Notes under the pieces: model-generated | The model's database searches: none | Told to the model about the DNA's origin: nothing | The model's input: the letters and a program-made list of their open reading frames with translations, nothing else | Translations under genes and position numbers: made by a program | Part shown: in pieces, positions 33,818-46,766 of the stretch | How positions within the stretch are numbered: position 1 is the stretch's first letter | How the letters are laid out: the number at the start of each line of letters is the position of its first letter | DNA from: Antitrichia curtipendula | Lineage: Eukaryota > Streptophyta > Bryopsida > Hypnales > Leucodontaceae | Reading direction: 5' to 3' | Assembly: GCA_951230915.1 (NCBI GenBank) | Contig: OX579637.1 | Span: 8,742,001-8,806,000, forward strand | DNA: 64,000 bases

Positions 33818-35618
33818 GTGAGTTTGAATTTGCTTGTGTCGATGTTGGGATCAGCTCTAGGGTTTTAGGATCGGCTTCAATTTTTTTTATTATTCTAGTT
33901 GTTGTAGTTCTTGTTGGGCTTAGGATTCTTGTGCGCTTAGTATGAATGCGCTTAGTATGAATGTTTCGTGCGCTTCTGGTTTCGTGCGCTTTTGGTTTCG
34001 TGCGCTTAGTATGAATGCTTTTGGTTTCATCGAATTCTTCAGGTTTCATGCGCTTCTTGTTTCGTGCGGTTAGTTTGAATCCTTCTTGTTTCATTGAATT
34101 CTTTTGGTTTTGTGCACCTTATTTCACTTACCAGGCGTTGGATTTTGCTTGTGTGACTTCAGCTGTATTCTTCAGTATTCATCAAATTCTTCAGGTTTCG
34201 TGCGTTTAGTATAAATCCTTCTTGTTTCATTGAATTCTTCTGGTTTCGTGCACCTTGTTTCACTTACTGGGCGTTGGATTTTGCTTGTGTGAATTCAACT
34301 GTATTCTTGAGTATAGATATTAAGTTCTTGTTATGATTATGTAGTTCTATTCTTAAGTATAGATATCAAGTTCCAGACTTGTTTTTTGAAATTTTCTTTA
34401 GAATTTGTTAATGAGGATTGTTTTGGCATTCATTAGTACATATTGATTTCATTCATTTCCATTTCAGTACCTCATTTCAGTACTTCATTGTGGCATTCAT
34501 TCTCATTTCAGTACTTGTTGATTGCATTAGCGTATGTTGTTTCAATTCGGAATGAATTCATTAGTGTACATTGTTTCTTGCAAGTGCTGAATTCCTGGCA
34601 AATGTTGAGAATCTTGCAGGATTCGGGAGTTGGTGCATCTTTAGCGCTTTCTAAGTCTCTCAAGGTTGTATCTTGTTAAGTTTCAGGTTAGTTTCTAGTT
34701 CTATTATGCACTATATGGGTTAGGACTTAGGATCTGGGCTTAGGATTCAGGTTACAGGCTTTAGGGTGTTATTTTAGGGTCCTCGTCTCACGGCTTAGGA
34801 TTTAGGATCTAGAAAATATCCAAGCTACTTGAATCCTCTGCTGTAACAATGGCATCAATATAATATGAGGCAGGTATTATCCGGATATCATAGGGTCTCA
34901 CCGAGCATCAGCATCGAAAACACTATCCTCGGGTCCTTCTCCGCCATGAAGCTAAGTGCAATTCAAGTCGACTCGACCTGAATTGCACACATGCCAAAAC
35001 AAGATAAGCATATCACTTAATTATATAAAGTCGCACCCCACTTGACCATGAAGTAGATGACAAATGGACACAAAACAGTAGGCAATTCAGGTTGAGTCGA
35101 TCTAAATACACAAAACAAAAGTATAATACGTAGAAGTCCTAGACACAATGTATTTAAATAACAAGTAGTACTAAACTCCACGAGAACAAGAGAAAAGCAA
35201 ATCCACATGATAAGAAATACTAAACATAACAACTACAAAAGCCTGAGGATTATGAGGAAACTAGAGTACAACATCTATATGAAAATCTCGAGACACAGAC
35301 AAGCATGTCAGCTTAGATCGAGTCGAGCCAAACTGACGTGGTTACTATGTACAAAACTCAAGAGCGGTACAACAATCGGGCAAAAAGCCATGGGAACAAT
35401 GGAATTGTAAGAACAACTAAAGTTGGAACAACAAATACATAGTAATTCACAGAAGCCCGATTAGCTCGAGTCGAGCTAATATGACCATCGATCATTAGGA
35501 ACAATGGAATTGTAGGAAAAACTAAAGCAGGAACGACAAACACATAGTAATGCACAAAAGCCTGATTAGCTCGAGTCGAGCTAATATGACCATTGCTCAC
35601 TATCTTCTTAACCTACAG
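33818..35618 (+). other. Putative leader intron of NGQHS-3
   Basis: Donor GTGAGT at 33818, acceptor TTCTTAACCTACAG ending at 35618, one base before the ATG context GATGG. Holds degenerate repeats of TTTCGTGCGCTT / TTTCATTGAATTCTT (33950-34260), a TTAGG-rich tract (34715-34810) and the palindromes at 34961-35585. Confidence 0.5.
34961..35585. repeat. TTAGCTCGA-type palindromes in NGQHS-3 leader intron
   Basis: Five odd-centred palindromes: 34961-34983 (ATTCAAGTCGA half), 35085-35107, 35311-35333, 35460-35481 and 35565-35585. The last two are perfect (ATTAGCTCGA, centre G, TCGAGCTAAT) and lie in tandem units of about 105 bp. Geometry equals that of the other arrays but half-sites differ in the middle positions. 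Confidence 0.82.
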
Positions 35619-37051
35619 GATGGAGGACCAAGTGCCGAAACTGGAAACATACTACAAGCAGTCAGAGTACAGGCGACTGGAAGATGATGGAGATGGAAAC
35701 GACATCCTCAATGACGAAGACTACTGGGAATTCCAAAATCCAAAGAAGATCGAATGCTGGAGCCTGCACATGATCCCGTTCACTGAGCAAATCTGCTTCT
35801 GTGTGCAGTTCAAGGGCATGGAGGTCTTCATCCCACTTTCCTACAACGAGAAAATCAAGGAGGTGACAAAGGGAGGGTAACAACCACGTCAAAGTGCATT
35901 GTGTGACTACGCAGACTAGAGTCCCTGCCGCAGATCAATACCACTTCACGATATCGTTCAAGTCTAAGGAGATTCCCTTTAGAGTGACGAACCTCCTGAA
36001 TTCATTGGAGTCTATACAATATTGGTCGGAGATAAAAGAGCTAGAAAACAAAGTCATCGAGAAGTTCTTCCAAAAAGCCAATGGCGATCCCTTGACTGGC
36101 CGAAAGCTCTGCTAGAAGATCAGAAGCCTCTTCCAAGACTTTGCAATCCTGAAGGCGAAGCTCGCAATGGCAAAGAAAAGTATGGCTGCCAGGACCGTAT
36201 CACTGAACATCAACAGCCAGGGGCCAAGCCAATTATCTATAGACACCCAACCCTCAACATCCAGACGGGGAGCCAGATCACAAAGACCAGCCGACGTCGC
36301 CCACGGAAGGTACACCACCTCCCCCCCACCTGCTAGAAGAAACGTAGGAAGGACAGCATCTGTGACTGTCACAGAGGACATCAGCGTTCAGCCAGAGCTT
36401 AGTGAAATTTACACAGTCGCTGAAGGCCAACAAGAAACCAAACTACAAGGAGTCCAATAAAGCATACAAAAAATTCTGGATAAATTGTGCGGACGCCTTC
36501 CTCCTCAAGATGGAGAAGAAAGAATTCGAGATTACATAGTTATCCAAGCTCCTGCCACCACAAATATCAGAAGCAAAGAAACTCGTATTGTCAAGGACAT
36601 GATGCATTGGATGATCCACATGCCCGACAGAAGCTCCAGACAAACCCTCTGCGTCATGCCTACAAACTATAAGGAAAAAACAAAAACATGGGAGGAGATC
36701 AAGGATGGCAAATTTTGGAAAATAAACGGTCAGCATAGTGTCGAGGCGAGTAGAATGATGCAGGACCCGACATTCGGAGTCGACGAGAAAACTGTAAACG
36801 AATTCAAGACGTGGAGTTGCTACATCGTCTGGATAGAGAACGACGGAATTCTCAGCTCCATCTCGGCTTACTACAACAGAGTGAATCACTTCCAAGCAAT
36901 TCAACCTTCTTGGGCCACAAATATTCTTGGAGCCAGGGCTGTTTGGATGGACATGGGTTGCCCAAGGAATCCAAAGGACTCCGCTCCGTTGGGAAGTATA
37001 TCAATATCTAGACGGACAAGGGAGGCCCATGACAATCGTGTCAAGTACGCG
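35619..37051 (+). pseudogene. NGQHS-3 exon 1, frameshifted
   Basis: ATG 35620 directly after the acceptor. Homologous throughout to NGQHS-1: MEDQVPKLETYYKQ, DYWEFQNPKKIECWSLHMIPF, DQYHFTI, then NIRSKETR, KFWKINGQHSVEASRMM, WSCYIVW, SWATNILGARAVWMDMG. Lesions: frame change near 35880, TAG at 36113, frame changes near 36430 and 36540. It keeps the canonical GQHS loop (Gln-Gln-Ser in NGQHS-1). Ends KYA before a GTATAT donor at 37052. Confidence 0.82.
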
Positions 37052-37239
37052 GTATATTTTGTCTGACACTCCAGTGATGTTTGTCAACTAGTAACATGGG
37101 ACGATGTCAGGTCTGATCAGCTTGGGTCGAGCTAAATATGCAGTACTTCCTTTTATAGTGTTGTAATTTGCGTTGAACAAGCATTCATACATCGACAGTG
37201 CCTTAAACGCTCACATGTCATTCTGGTGCTTGGATTCAG
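37052..37239 (+). other. NGQHS-3 intron 1 with one palindrome
   Basis: GT at 37052 to AG at 37238-37239. Carries CAGCTTGGGTCGAGCTAAA at 37118-37136, the gene's own palindrome type, at the position equivalent to the one in NGQHS-1's first coding intron. Confidence 0.6.
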
Positions 37240-37448
37240 GAATTCGATAAGGCAATGCAGAAGCGTTTCTCTATGATAGACGTTACGAAGTCTCATATTA
37301 AGGCGAAATCCAAAGATGCCAACAAAAATCTAAAAATCGTGAACGAGATAAGAATCATCACGGCACCCGAAGACATCTTCGCATTGTGGAGTGAAGTCAT
37401 TTCTAGTGCATCGTACGACGAGCTTACAGATGCGGACTCACTCATGAA
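37240..37448 (+). pseudogene. NGQHS-3 exon 2, left part (split by hAT element)
   Basis: EFDKAMQKRFSMIDVTK...APEDIFALWSEVISSASYDELTDADSLMN matches NGQHS-1 exon 2 (VFERAM, RFSMIDVIK, APDDVYKLWSEVITATAHGEL). Matching coding sequence stops exactly at the 8-bp duplication CTCATGAA (37441-37448) and resumes at 58494. Confidence 0.85.
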
Positions 37449-37473
37449 CAGGGTTGTCACATTTTAACGTCCG

Positions 37474-37680
37474 GGGCAAAATCATGTCCAAAATCTGGAC
37501 GTCCGGAAGTCCGGACGTAGCGGACGCAGTAGACGACGTCCGGCGGTCGGCAGCCGCGAGGCGTTGGCCGGTCGGTTGGTCGGTCGAGTGCCGGGCGTCG
37601 GTCGGTCTCTCCGACGGCCAGTTGGACGCGTATTATGTCGGACGCGTTTTCTGTCGGACGGGACCGTCAGCAAAGAGGCG
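37474..37680. repeat. hAT left subterminal CGTCCGA cluster
   Basis: GC-rich 200 bp just inside the left end with many GTCCGG, GTCGGACG and CGTCCGG words in both orientations, in sharp contrast to the AT-rich flanks. Confidence 0.8.
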
Positions 37681-38095
37681 ATTATAATGGAGGTTTTTTT
37701 GGGTGGTGAGAGCTAGTTAACTTCTGCAAATGAGTTTTAGGGTTAGGAAGATCTGGTTTTAAAACCTCTTCAATTGCAATTGTCATTGAAAAATGTGGAA
37801 ATGGCACTCAATGTAAGCATTCTTTTCATTTTCAAAATTCAGAGAACTTAGTCGACTTTGAAGACAAAATTGTTGCATTGTACAATTACATTTTAGAATG
37901 TCATGCTCCATTTACAATAAAATGCACAGAATCAAATTTTATTGAATTCGTCCTTTGTATTGGAAACCCAAAAACCTTCATGGTATTCCAAACATCAGTT
38001 TACTACAATGAAGCGGCAATAAACAATCGATTGCCACATAGTGCCATCTATGTATCATAAGTATTTGGACACCTAGGTTTACATCCCTTCAGCCC
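37681..38095. other. No gene recognised
   Basis: AT-rich sequence between the left cluster and the end of the transposase reading frame. Confidence 0.4.
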
Positions 38096-41000
38096 CTAAG
38101 GATTGTAATCACTGTCTCCCTTCACTTCAACCCCGCTACTCTCACCTCTTCTTTTCCATCCGGTGTCTTCATCTCTGGATGCTTCTTCTATATTGTCTGA
38201 TGAAGATTGTAGAATTCTCACTTCGGAACCATGTACTTCCCTAGATTTACGTGATCTGAATGCTTTACCCTCCTTTTTCACTTGTAATATGGACTTTCCA
38301 ATGCTTTCCCTAAGGTCGGTGACCGGTTTTATTTTCGTCATTGGAGTAGGCTGAAGTGCATCTAGGGGGGTTCTACTCACATTCGCTTTCTTCGATGGAG
38401 ACATAGCAAAAGGCTCTATTGCTCTTTTCTTTTTGTTTATTTTAGACTCTTTCACAACTAATTGTCCTGGTTTTTTGCCTCCTTGAATGATTACCTTCGT
38501 TGCGCTCAAGGACTGCGGTATACGGTTTGCTGATTTGAGAAGACCTTGTGATGAATGCTTAGATTTTTTAGCGAACATTACAGCCAACGTCTCGTCCTTG
38601 TCATCATCACTACATGATGAAATGGATAGACTGCGATTAATGAATTGCCGTTTTCCACATGATGAACCTCCGCAACCATCCAAAGTTGTACTAGCAATTG
38701 TAAGTAGTGTACGTACACCCAGTGCAAGACCAGTACGCGGTGGTAATTGGGGATCTCGCAGAAGTGGCTCCTTTCCTTTTCCGTTCCGGGTTAGGATTGG
38801 ACTCCCAAACTTCATAAAACGTATGTCTTCATTCTCTTCTACTTCACGTGGTTTGATATTCTCAATCCTTGGTTCACCACTCTTCTTGTTTGAGAACACC
38901 ACTTTCAATTGAACCCTTGTGTTCCCCATATTCATTGGGACCTTTACCCCCAATCCGCCCTTGTCACTGTCTTTGTCAATCTGTTCTGCTTGTGCCACTA
39001 TCGTGGATGGAGAGTCGGGAATTGGAATCTCTTCACCCATTTCAAGAGTCCCACCACTGATAAGCATTGCCCCATTTATTGTTGCATCTCATACATTGAT
39101 TGCCTCCTTATCCGCTAAAATCTTTTTGCTAGTCAACAACCGGGTCCCATCCATATATTTGGCTATCGGAAGGTTCTCTTCATCACATCCACGATTGTCT
39201 TCATCTGATGTATAATCGTAGACGTCTCGATCATTGGCTCCCAAATCTTCATCGTTCTGATTAGGGCTTTGAAACGGCTCATCATTCGAATTCGGCTCAT
39301 CATAGTTCATAGCATCTCCGTCATAAAATGCAGCCTCATGATTTTCAACATCCAAATTGTGCATGTCGTTGTCCATAGCACCTCCATCATCGAATGCGGG
39401 CTCGCCATCTTCCGAATCCTCATTTTCGGAGATAGGCATATCTCTATCTTCGAAAAGCACGTTCTCATGGTACCATTTTTTCTCATCCCTTTCCTTAGAT
39501 TGGGCTAAGACTTTTGAATTGGTGTACACATACACCAAATCATCTACTCTCTGTGGCTTCAACTTGTTCCTAGATTTGTTGTGAACAAAGGAATAGCTAC
39601 TCCAATTTCGTTCACACAAAGAAGAGGAGACCGGTTGTGCCAATATCCTCTTGGCAATTGGAGCAATGAGCTTTCCACACGCGCCTTCAAAATCCCACCA
39701 AGCATGTGCCTACAATTGTTGTTCACTCGACTCCAACATGTTGTGGAATGGCGGTTCCCTAAGTCGAAAAGCGACAAACTCCTTCACAACCGCGGCGTAA
39801 TCTCCTGGTTTACAAATTTTCATGAGAACACGCTTGTATGCCTCTATCGCATTTTGATCGTCGGCTAATTCTTTGTCTTCCAGATGGTAGGGATTCAGAA
39901 GAGCTCTTGCAAAATGCAGATCGGTCTCTACCATTTTGCGTCGGTCTTTAAAATACGCCAGCAGCGGATCGGCAAGAGCCTTGTTCAAACAAAAAGGCTC
40001 TCCAACCAAACCAGAGACGTGTTTTTCTAGATTTCTCATAATGTGCAAAACCTTGCCCATGCAGGGCGTCTTCGCATCCAAATCACGTAGCCCATACACA
40101 ACAGGACCCACCAAGTCCTTAAAATTCTGACAACGGTGCCAGAAATGCTCGCTCGTAAGTATCTTAAATACCTCTCGACAGTCACTGCGAGATTTCGATG
40201 TCCGGCCAAACTTCCTCACGTACTCATTCCACTACGGGTCCGTCACTGTCTGTTGCAATGGACCCTTCACCTTCAACAAACGTGCAATTGTGATGAAATT
40301 AGAGGCAAACCTTGTTTCACCCGGCATCAACAAGCTATACTTGGGCTCGTACTTCTGATATATTGCAAGCGGTTTATGCCTCATCTTGAAGAACTTCACT
40401 ACGGTTTCCGCATTGTCCACTTGATCCATTATCCATGCTTGTTTTTCCCAATCTTTTAGCAACAAATTCAAGGCGTGTACCGCGCAACCTTGGAAAAAAA
40501 TGTGTGGATATGTAGCAATCACAAGAGCACATGCTACGGGGTTCACAGGCGCATTATCTATAGTCACTTGCACCACATTTTGAGGGCCCACTTGGACTAT
40601 GAATTTCTCTAGGAGAGCGGCCAAGTACGTAGCGTTCTTATCGGCCCCAATTGTATCCACCACTCCTAGGAATTGCTCCCCCGCAGAGGACACTAGCATG
40701 GCATTTATCAATGGCCGATTCCCGGTCGAGCTCCATCCATCAATGGACAGCGTTGCTCCGAACTTCCTAATGCTCTCTTCGGTCCTCTTTTGTAAATTTG
40801 TTTGCGTATATCATTGTACAATGGCGGGATGTAGGGCCTACCAAACTCAGCTGTTCTCTTCACTGCTTCTTTGAATGCTGGATTTCGAGCTACAACAAAT
40901 GGGATGTCGCCCGCATAAAAGAATTTGGCCCAGATTGCATTTATAATCCGTTTATTGGCCGTCTCAAATCCATCCAATAGCCTGCTCTACCTCTGCGACC

Positions 41001-41424
41001 TACTGCTTGATTCCCGCGCAGTATCACGTTTGCTTGATGTTTGTGTATTTGGATTTCCATCAGAGGCCGCACAAAAGGATTGCTGTTGTGCTGTGCACGA
41101 GTCTTCTTGTGTACAAAGAGACGTCTGCCTTCCACTTGAAAGATCATTGGCGACTACAAGCATGCCATTGCCATCCACATTGTCTCCTGTAGATTTTCGT
41201 GGTATATCTCCATTGCAGCGAAAAAATAGATTTTGAACTTGAGATGTCAACTTCGGACAAAGGCTTATTCCGTTATCTCTCAAACCTGATGCGCCTTTAT
41301 ATCCTAGATGGCTAAACAAACGGCTTGTTTTCCTCGCGAACACCAATTTGCAAGCTTTGCATTCCACTTTACCAACTGATGGGGTACCATACCAACAAGA
41401 CCAATCCTTGCTCATAGTGACCAA
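38096..41424 (-). pseudogene. hAT transposase, degenerate
   Basis: Reverse-strand gene, start near 41424 (MSKDWSCWYGTPS). Order: BED-type zinc finger (CKACKLVFARKTSRLFSHL, 41340 region); DUF659-like core with LSIDGWSSTGNRPLINAM and VQVTIDNAPVN (catalytic-type Asp residues, 40560-40770); HALNLLLKD; and hAT C-terminal dimerisation region (KRILAQPVSSSLCERNWSSYSFVHNKSRNKL, 39540-39660). A long acidic then basic tail follows to 38096 (bipartite KINKKKRAIEPF). Lesions: frame changes near 40985 and 40795, in-frame stops at 40234, 39712 and 39091. It presumably mobilised this element; this copy is inactive. Confidence 0.85.
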
Positions 41425-41654
41425 TTCGGATCGTTTATATTCGAATGAAGTTGTAAAAGTAACGCAGTAACGGGTTGATAAATTTTGTCAAAAACAAGAC
41501 AAACAATGAGTGCACAAAACCTTGATAACCAAGGCCCCCCTGTCTACTGAACTATACATTATCAAGCAAGGGACCCAAAATGGGTCGGAACCTAGCCCTT
41601 GGAAATTAAAGCGTTCAGTTTCTCAAGAGTGCTTGCAAATGGCAAGGGTCTGGA

Positions 41655-41661
41655 ATTTATA
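41655..41661 (-). promoter_or_regulatory. TATA-like box of the hAT transposase
   Basis: TATAAAT on the reverse strand, about 230 bp upstream of the transposase start and immediately downstream of the CGTCCGA cluster. Position relative to cluster and gene matches the other three genes. Confidence 0.45.
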
Positions 41662-41689
41662 GTTCTGAGGTCGCTAGTGACCGTCGAAC

Positions 41690-42005
41690 AGGGAATGAAG
41701 AACATTATTTCGGTCCCAACGGTCAGGTGGACTGTCGAACGCAGAGTCGGACGGGGTCGGACGCCTTCGGACAGCGTTGGACCGTCCTAACAATCGGTCG
41801 GATAGGGTTTGGAATTCAGTCGGCAGGTCAGTCGGCGCTGCACAGGTCGGACGGGCTCTCGGTCCGAACGTCGAACGGTCGGTCGGCGGTGCACAGGTCG
41901 GACGGGATCTCCGTCCGAACGTTGGACAGTCAGTCGGCGGTGCACAGGATAACGGGCTCTTCGTCTGATAGTCGGACGGTCGGTCGAACCGACCGATTTC
42001 TGTTT
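41690..42005. promoter_or_regulatory. CGTCCGA cluster upstream of transposase
   Basis: About 15 TCGGACG/CGTCCGA-like words, mostly oriented as CGTCCGA toward the transposase. Positions 41820-41965 form about three direct repeats of 60-65 bp (GGTGCACAGGTCGGACGGG). Lies just upstream of the TATA-like box. Confidence 0.7.
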
Positions 42006-43240
42006 GGGTTCACAAAGTGAAGGGCTCAAGCCTCAAGGCCTTGACCCCTACATGCCTAAGGCCCTATCTAGCGTATCTAGCTTGTGAAAAAAGAGCATAG
42101 ACTTATGGAGTTATAGTTGGCGCATTGTATGTTCTCCACACTCAAGGAAATTGTTTGTTTTCCAAAATCAAACCGTATACGTGTTCAATGTTTTAGCTTA
42201 TTACTATTATTAATATGCACACCAATCTCTAGTGTCAAATTGCATATGAGATGAAAAAATTTGGAAAAAAATATGTGTACTTCTCATGCCCATTATGTTT
42301 GACAAATTAGGAAACAAACTTTTCTTGGGATTGGACGTGAGATGGACAACTAAAAATCATGTTAGCACACTAAAATATACTTTTAAAATTGGTTCCTTTG
42401 ATTTATATATACGTAAAAAGCTTTTACTTATTCCATTTTGATTTTTGAGATGGAAATTACAAAGTGTTCTAGTTTGCGAGCAGTTATGGATTCGCTATTG
42501 TAAAATAAACTTTGAAGTCTTGTATTTAACTCAATTTTTAATAGTTTTTGGAAAAAATTAAAGCAAAATAGGTACATTGTTTAGGGCAACAGTAGAACCT
42601 TTGGGCGTTGGGATTGAGGTTTTTCAATTGCATAATTAAATTTTTTTCAATTTAGTGTTTTGAACCAACCTCTGTCCTCTACTTCTTGCGTCTTCCTATT
42701 TTTTTCATATATATTGTACAATTTGAAATGATCTGAAAATTTTCAAGCACGTAGCCAAATTGGTTTCAAGAATTAATTTAAGGAGTAACCACCATTTTGG
42801 ACATTTTTCCATTTAAATGTGACCTTGTCAAGTGCAGCGGCCTTTTGTTTTGCTGCGCCCAAAAAAGTTTTTTTCCGCAATTACAAATCTAATACCTTGT
42901 AATTTACAAGGTGAAAAATTCTGAAATTTTCCCTATTCTACACATTAACAAGTTTACTACAAAATCTACCAAGCATGTGTCCTGGCATTTAGGAATTCAT
43001 CCATCAGTGACAGAAAAGTAACTTGTAATAGAAGGACGCAAATCACATAATTGCCAAAAGGGATAGCACAAAATACCATAAACTCTTAGCAAATCAAAAC
43101 ATATTTGTATTCTGTACATATTATTATATTAAAAGAAACTCATAAATACCATGGGTACACTGCTTTAGTGGTACTACATTCTCTTGAGATCCAAACAATA
43201 CTCCATGCAATTCTACCCTATTCCAAAAAAAGGCCATCGG
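42006..43240. other. No gene recognised
   Basis: AT-rich spacer between transposase promoter cluster and the 3' end of gene B. No repeats or ORFs I can support. Confidence 0.45.
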
Positions 43241-43242
43241 CA

Positions 43243-46200
43243 CTATATATTATTACCACTACGTTCCCCCAATACATAAGACAGATCCTCATCACCCATG
43301 AGTCTTGCACTTCTACGGCGAGGCGTATGCACAAGATTTATTCCAACGGTGGGCCCTACGGACCTAGCTTCCAAGTCAATGATGCCAAACTGTCGTTTTG
43401 TTTCCGGAGAGTGGTCATCATCGTCTTCCAACCTCCGTTTCTGCTTCCGCTTGGGAGACAAGTCCACTTTCCCTGCCTTCAACGCTTTGAGTGCACTATC
43501 CACTCGACGGACCAAAGCGTTGACCGTTGCATCATCATCTTGCATGTATAACCATGCAAGTCAATCTTCTCCCATTAGAAACACCCTCCATGCACTTATG
43601 ATGTCGCCCACCCTCTTATCAAATTCCCTTGCCACGTCCACATAATAATGCCCTGCGGTTGACATCACATCTATTTCCACAAAAGCACGAACTTCTGCGG
43701 CTTGTTCCAACTTTGACAAAAGAAGGGCCCTATCTATCAAAGTGTGATTGTACACCGAGTATTGCTCATGGAACTCTTGAGCATGCTCTTGTTCTATCCA
43801 ATTGCCATCTCCATCTTTACGCACCTCCTTTTCCGAAAATCGGAAGAATTTCTTGTGTTGCATGCTCCAATGTCCTCCCATGCTACAACAAAACATTTCA
43901 CGAGCCTCGTCATCCACAATACCTCTGGCCTGCAACTCCACTTCTCTGTCCTTGGTCATCCACACGTAATGATCTTCTTCACATGAAGACGCCTTGGTTA
44001 GGTTATGCACTTGGACTAGTGAATTCCATGTTATAGGTTTTCCCCAATGCATGTAATTTTGAAGTTTGTATGGCGCTTGGTCAAGTGGAAGGTTCAATCG
44101 ATTGTATTCGTAACCGGGGGGCATACCTTCCGAGATCCCAAGCATTTTGTAGAACCTTGGGCAGAAAAAAGTTTTACACTTGGGACACCGTGATTGAATG
44201 AGAGATGCTTTGACAATGCATGTGACATGAAAAATGTGGCGGCATTGGCCCATTGTTAGGGCTCCTTCTGGACCAGTATGACTTAGGCAAATGCTAAACG
44301 TGCCCTCCATGATTCCGACGTTAGGATCACGAGCGTGCACGACTTCCTTCTCATTCTTCTTGATGTGTGCTGAAAACGTGTTGTAAAGGACCCATCCTTC
44401 CTCTGCTTCCAAGGTCCAATTGATGTGGGGATGCTGGTTGTTATTTGCATGGTTCAAGCGCTCAAACATTGCATCCATGTCTCCCCAATACGTAATGTCG
44501 GTGGACCCCCTCGGATGTGCCTCAAACATCTCCTTCAGCCGCCAAAAAGAGCTCTCCATGGCATTACATTCATCTTTTGACTTCATTGCTAATTTCAGGA
44601 GCCTTTTCATTGCTCGGGATACTACGGTCGGTTTGTCTTCGAGCTTTTGTACCCATGCCAACCATCGAGAGTCCGCACTGCTCGATGGCATGTTGCTATC
44701 CAACCACACTATTCGTTTCAAGCGCACCACCTCAGACCGAGCATGGGCATTCTCTTTGGTTGCCTCATCCAATTTTTGCTTCAATTCTTCGACCTCACTT
44801 CCTTCCGTTTGCATGGAAGCATCTTGCAATGTTGGAGTAGGATTACAAATGGCAGTTTTAGGGTTTACTTCCCTGCTCTTGTGGCCCTCCACAGCTGCAT
44901 CTTTTTCAAAAGGAAGAGAGGGTTGATCACTCTCTTGAGTGTCTTGCACCTCTTGTGTTATGGGCACCAACCCTGAAATATCCTTCATCGGCTGCTCAAA
45001 TGAGCGCTTATGGATCCTCTGTAGCCTTTCGTACTTCTTTTTCAATTCATCACATTGTGCCTTCCAGTTGTCATTGGAATCGTTCAAGGCCCTCAACGTC
45101 TGATTTTCTTCTCCTAGAGCAACTAAGTCTTTCAGCTTCTCGTACTTGTCGTCGAGGAATGGTAATATAGCCTGCGTGTACTTCATGAAAGCCACGGCAC
45201 CAATGATTAGTTTAGGCGATACTTTGGCCAATTCCTCTGCAAATTCTGTAACCTTTGGGGCCATTTCTTGCACCATCCCCGTTGCTGTGGTCAATGAGAC
45301 AACGGTTCTGGCAAATGCCTCCCACTTTGTGTCGGGTTTAGGAAAAGTATCAAAGCTGCTCGCCTCAGCATTTGATATGGATGGGCTTACCCCTATGTGA
45401 AGTTCCTTCCATCGAGCAGAGCACTGCACCAAAGCTTCCAATTCCTTCAGATTTGGCATGTGACGGAGAATCTCCAATTGCGAGGGAGGAATATCTGACA
45501 CTCCTGGATACTTGTTTGCAATAACATCGCCATGAATGGTGGAATCCCGAGTCACGTCATGGGCTGGTGCTTTATTTCTTATTGACCGACGCCATTGATC
45601 TCGAGGGCTCAATATTAGGCTCAGCGACCCTGTCTCGTCTGGGTTCAAAGGTACATGTGTCAAGGGATCTAGAGCATTGCTCTCTAAAAGATTATCAATT
45701 GTAGCATAGGCCCTTGAAACTTGTTCCGGTCTAGGGTCCTGCTCATGTTCTCGTCGCGAAAAATGGGCTCCACGTTCGCTTAGAACGTTCTGCTCGTTCG
45801 GAACCATACTTACTAGAACCACGGTTTCTACGTTTGGTGTGCACATCAAAGCCGTTGGAGGAGTAAGAAACACCTCTCCCTCCGGATCTCCCAAGGAGGC
45901 ACGACTCACTGTCGTTGGGGTCTGTGTAGAAGCCAACGGTAATGCATCGCTTGGGCCCCAGAGATGATTGTCTGCGGCACTAGAGTATTTTTTAATACTC
46001 TTCTTGGTTTTGGTGTCTCACTTGGCCCTGCCTGTGGATTGTACAAATCCTGAATATCTTTTTGATTGCGATTAAGATGCAGTGGCTCCTTGGCTATTGT
46101 TGGAAACGTACTCCAATCCACCTTCCGGGCTAATTGGAGTTCTGCATACACCATGGAGGCCAAGCTGTAGTTTATGTACCCCTTACTCATTGGTTTGTCC

Positions 46201-46496
46201 CCAAAGAGTGTCTTCCACACCTCCAATGATCGTTCTTTAAAATGCTGGTCGTTGCAAGTCCATGGCTTGCAACTAAAATCATGCGTCTGAGCGGCATGGG
46301 ACTCCCTCGGCCACAACTTGTTGATGTGGTACATTTTTACATACTTCTTGCACATCCTAGAGTTCCAATATTCCGCAGTCTCCTTCTCCCAATCTGGCTC
46401 CGCTTTGATATTAGGGTTGTCCATAATCTCCGAATGGAGCCCGTGGGGTGCCCCCTTCCGTTTAGTTTTCTTACTGCTTTCCGCCCCTGGATTCAT
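43243..46496 (-). pseudogene. hAT cargo gene B: large protein with RING-H2-like finger
   Basis: Reverse-strand gene of about 1,080 codons with one frame change (about 45930) and one TGA (43561-43563). Residues 1-150 (CKKYVKMYHINKLW, TCNDQHF, KPMSKGY, KVDWS, LNRNQKDI) are homologous to the N-terminus of gene C. The middle has coiled-coil segments (ELKQKLDEATKENAHARSEV). A RING-H2-like finger lies at 44160-44310: ICL then C-x-H-x2-H-x2-C-x10-C-x2-C; the first Cys of the usual C-x-x-C is replaced (FSIC). After the TGA, the frame continues to a basic tail (SPKRKQKRRLEDDDD, a likely nuclear signal). The biochemical role is unknown; ubiquitin ligase activity would be inference. Confidence 0.68.
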
Positions 46497-46758
46497 CCTA
46501 CCAATATCCGCAACACCTTCACCGCTGATGACTGTCGCTTTGAATTTGTAACCGCTTCAAAAATCACTGAAAATGACCCCCTCGAACCATGTGTATTTCA
46601 ATCGAAAAAAGAGCGTATGTCGTTATGAAAAATGAATGACCCCAACTCTCCACCATATAGGAGCAGCTCGCGCGGTGAAGCAAGAGCAGAACATCCAACA
46701 CGGTTCTAATACCTCTGAGAGGAGAGAAGAAGTGAGGAAAAATGAACATCCCGTGCGA

Positions 46759-46765
46759 CCTTATA
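46759..46765 (-). promoter_or_regulatory. TATA-like box of gene B
   Basis: TATAAGG on the reverse strand, 12 bp downstream of a CCGTCCGAC word and about 260 bp before the gene B start. Confidence 0.45.
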
Positions 46766-46766
46766 G

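Noticed and set aside
33435..34209. Several overlapping Leu/Phe/Ser-rich ORFs
   Set aside because: Pyrimidine-rich low-complexity sequence in the leader of NGQHS-3 produces ORFs in all frames; no conserved motif.
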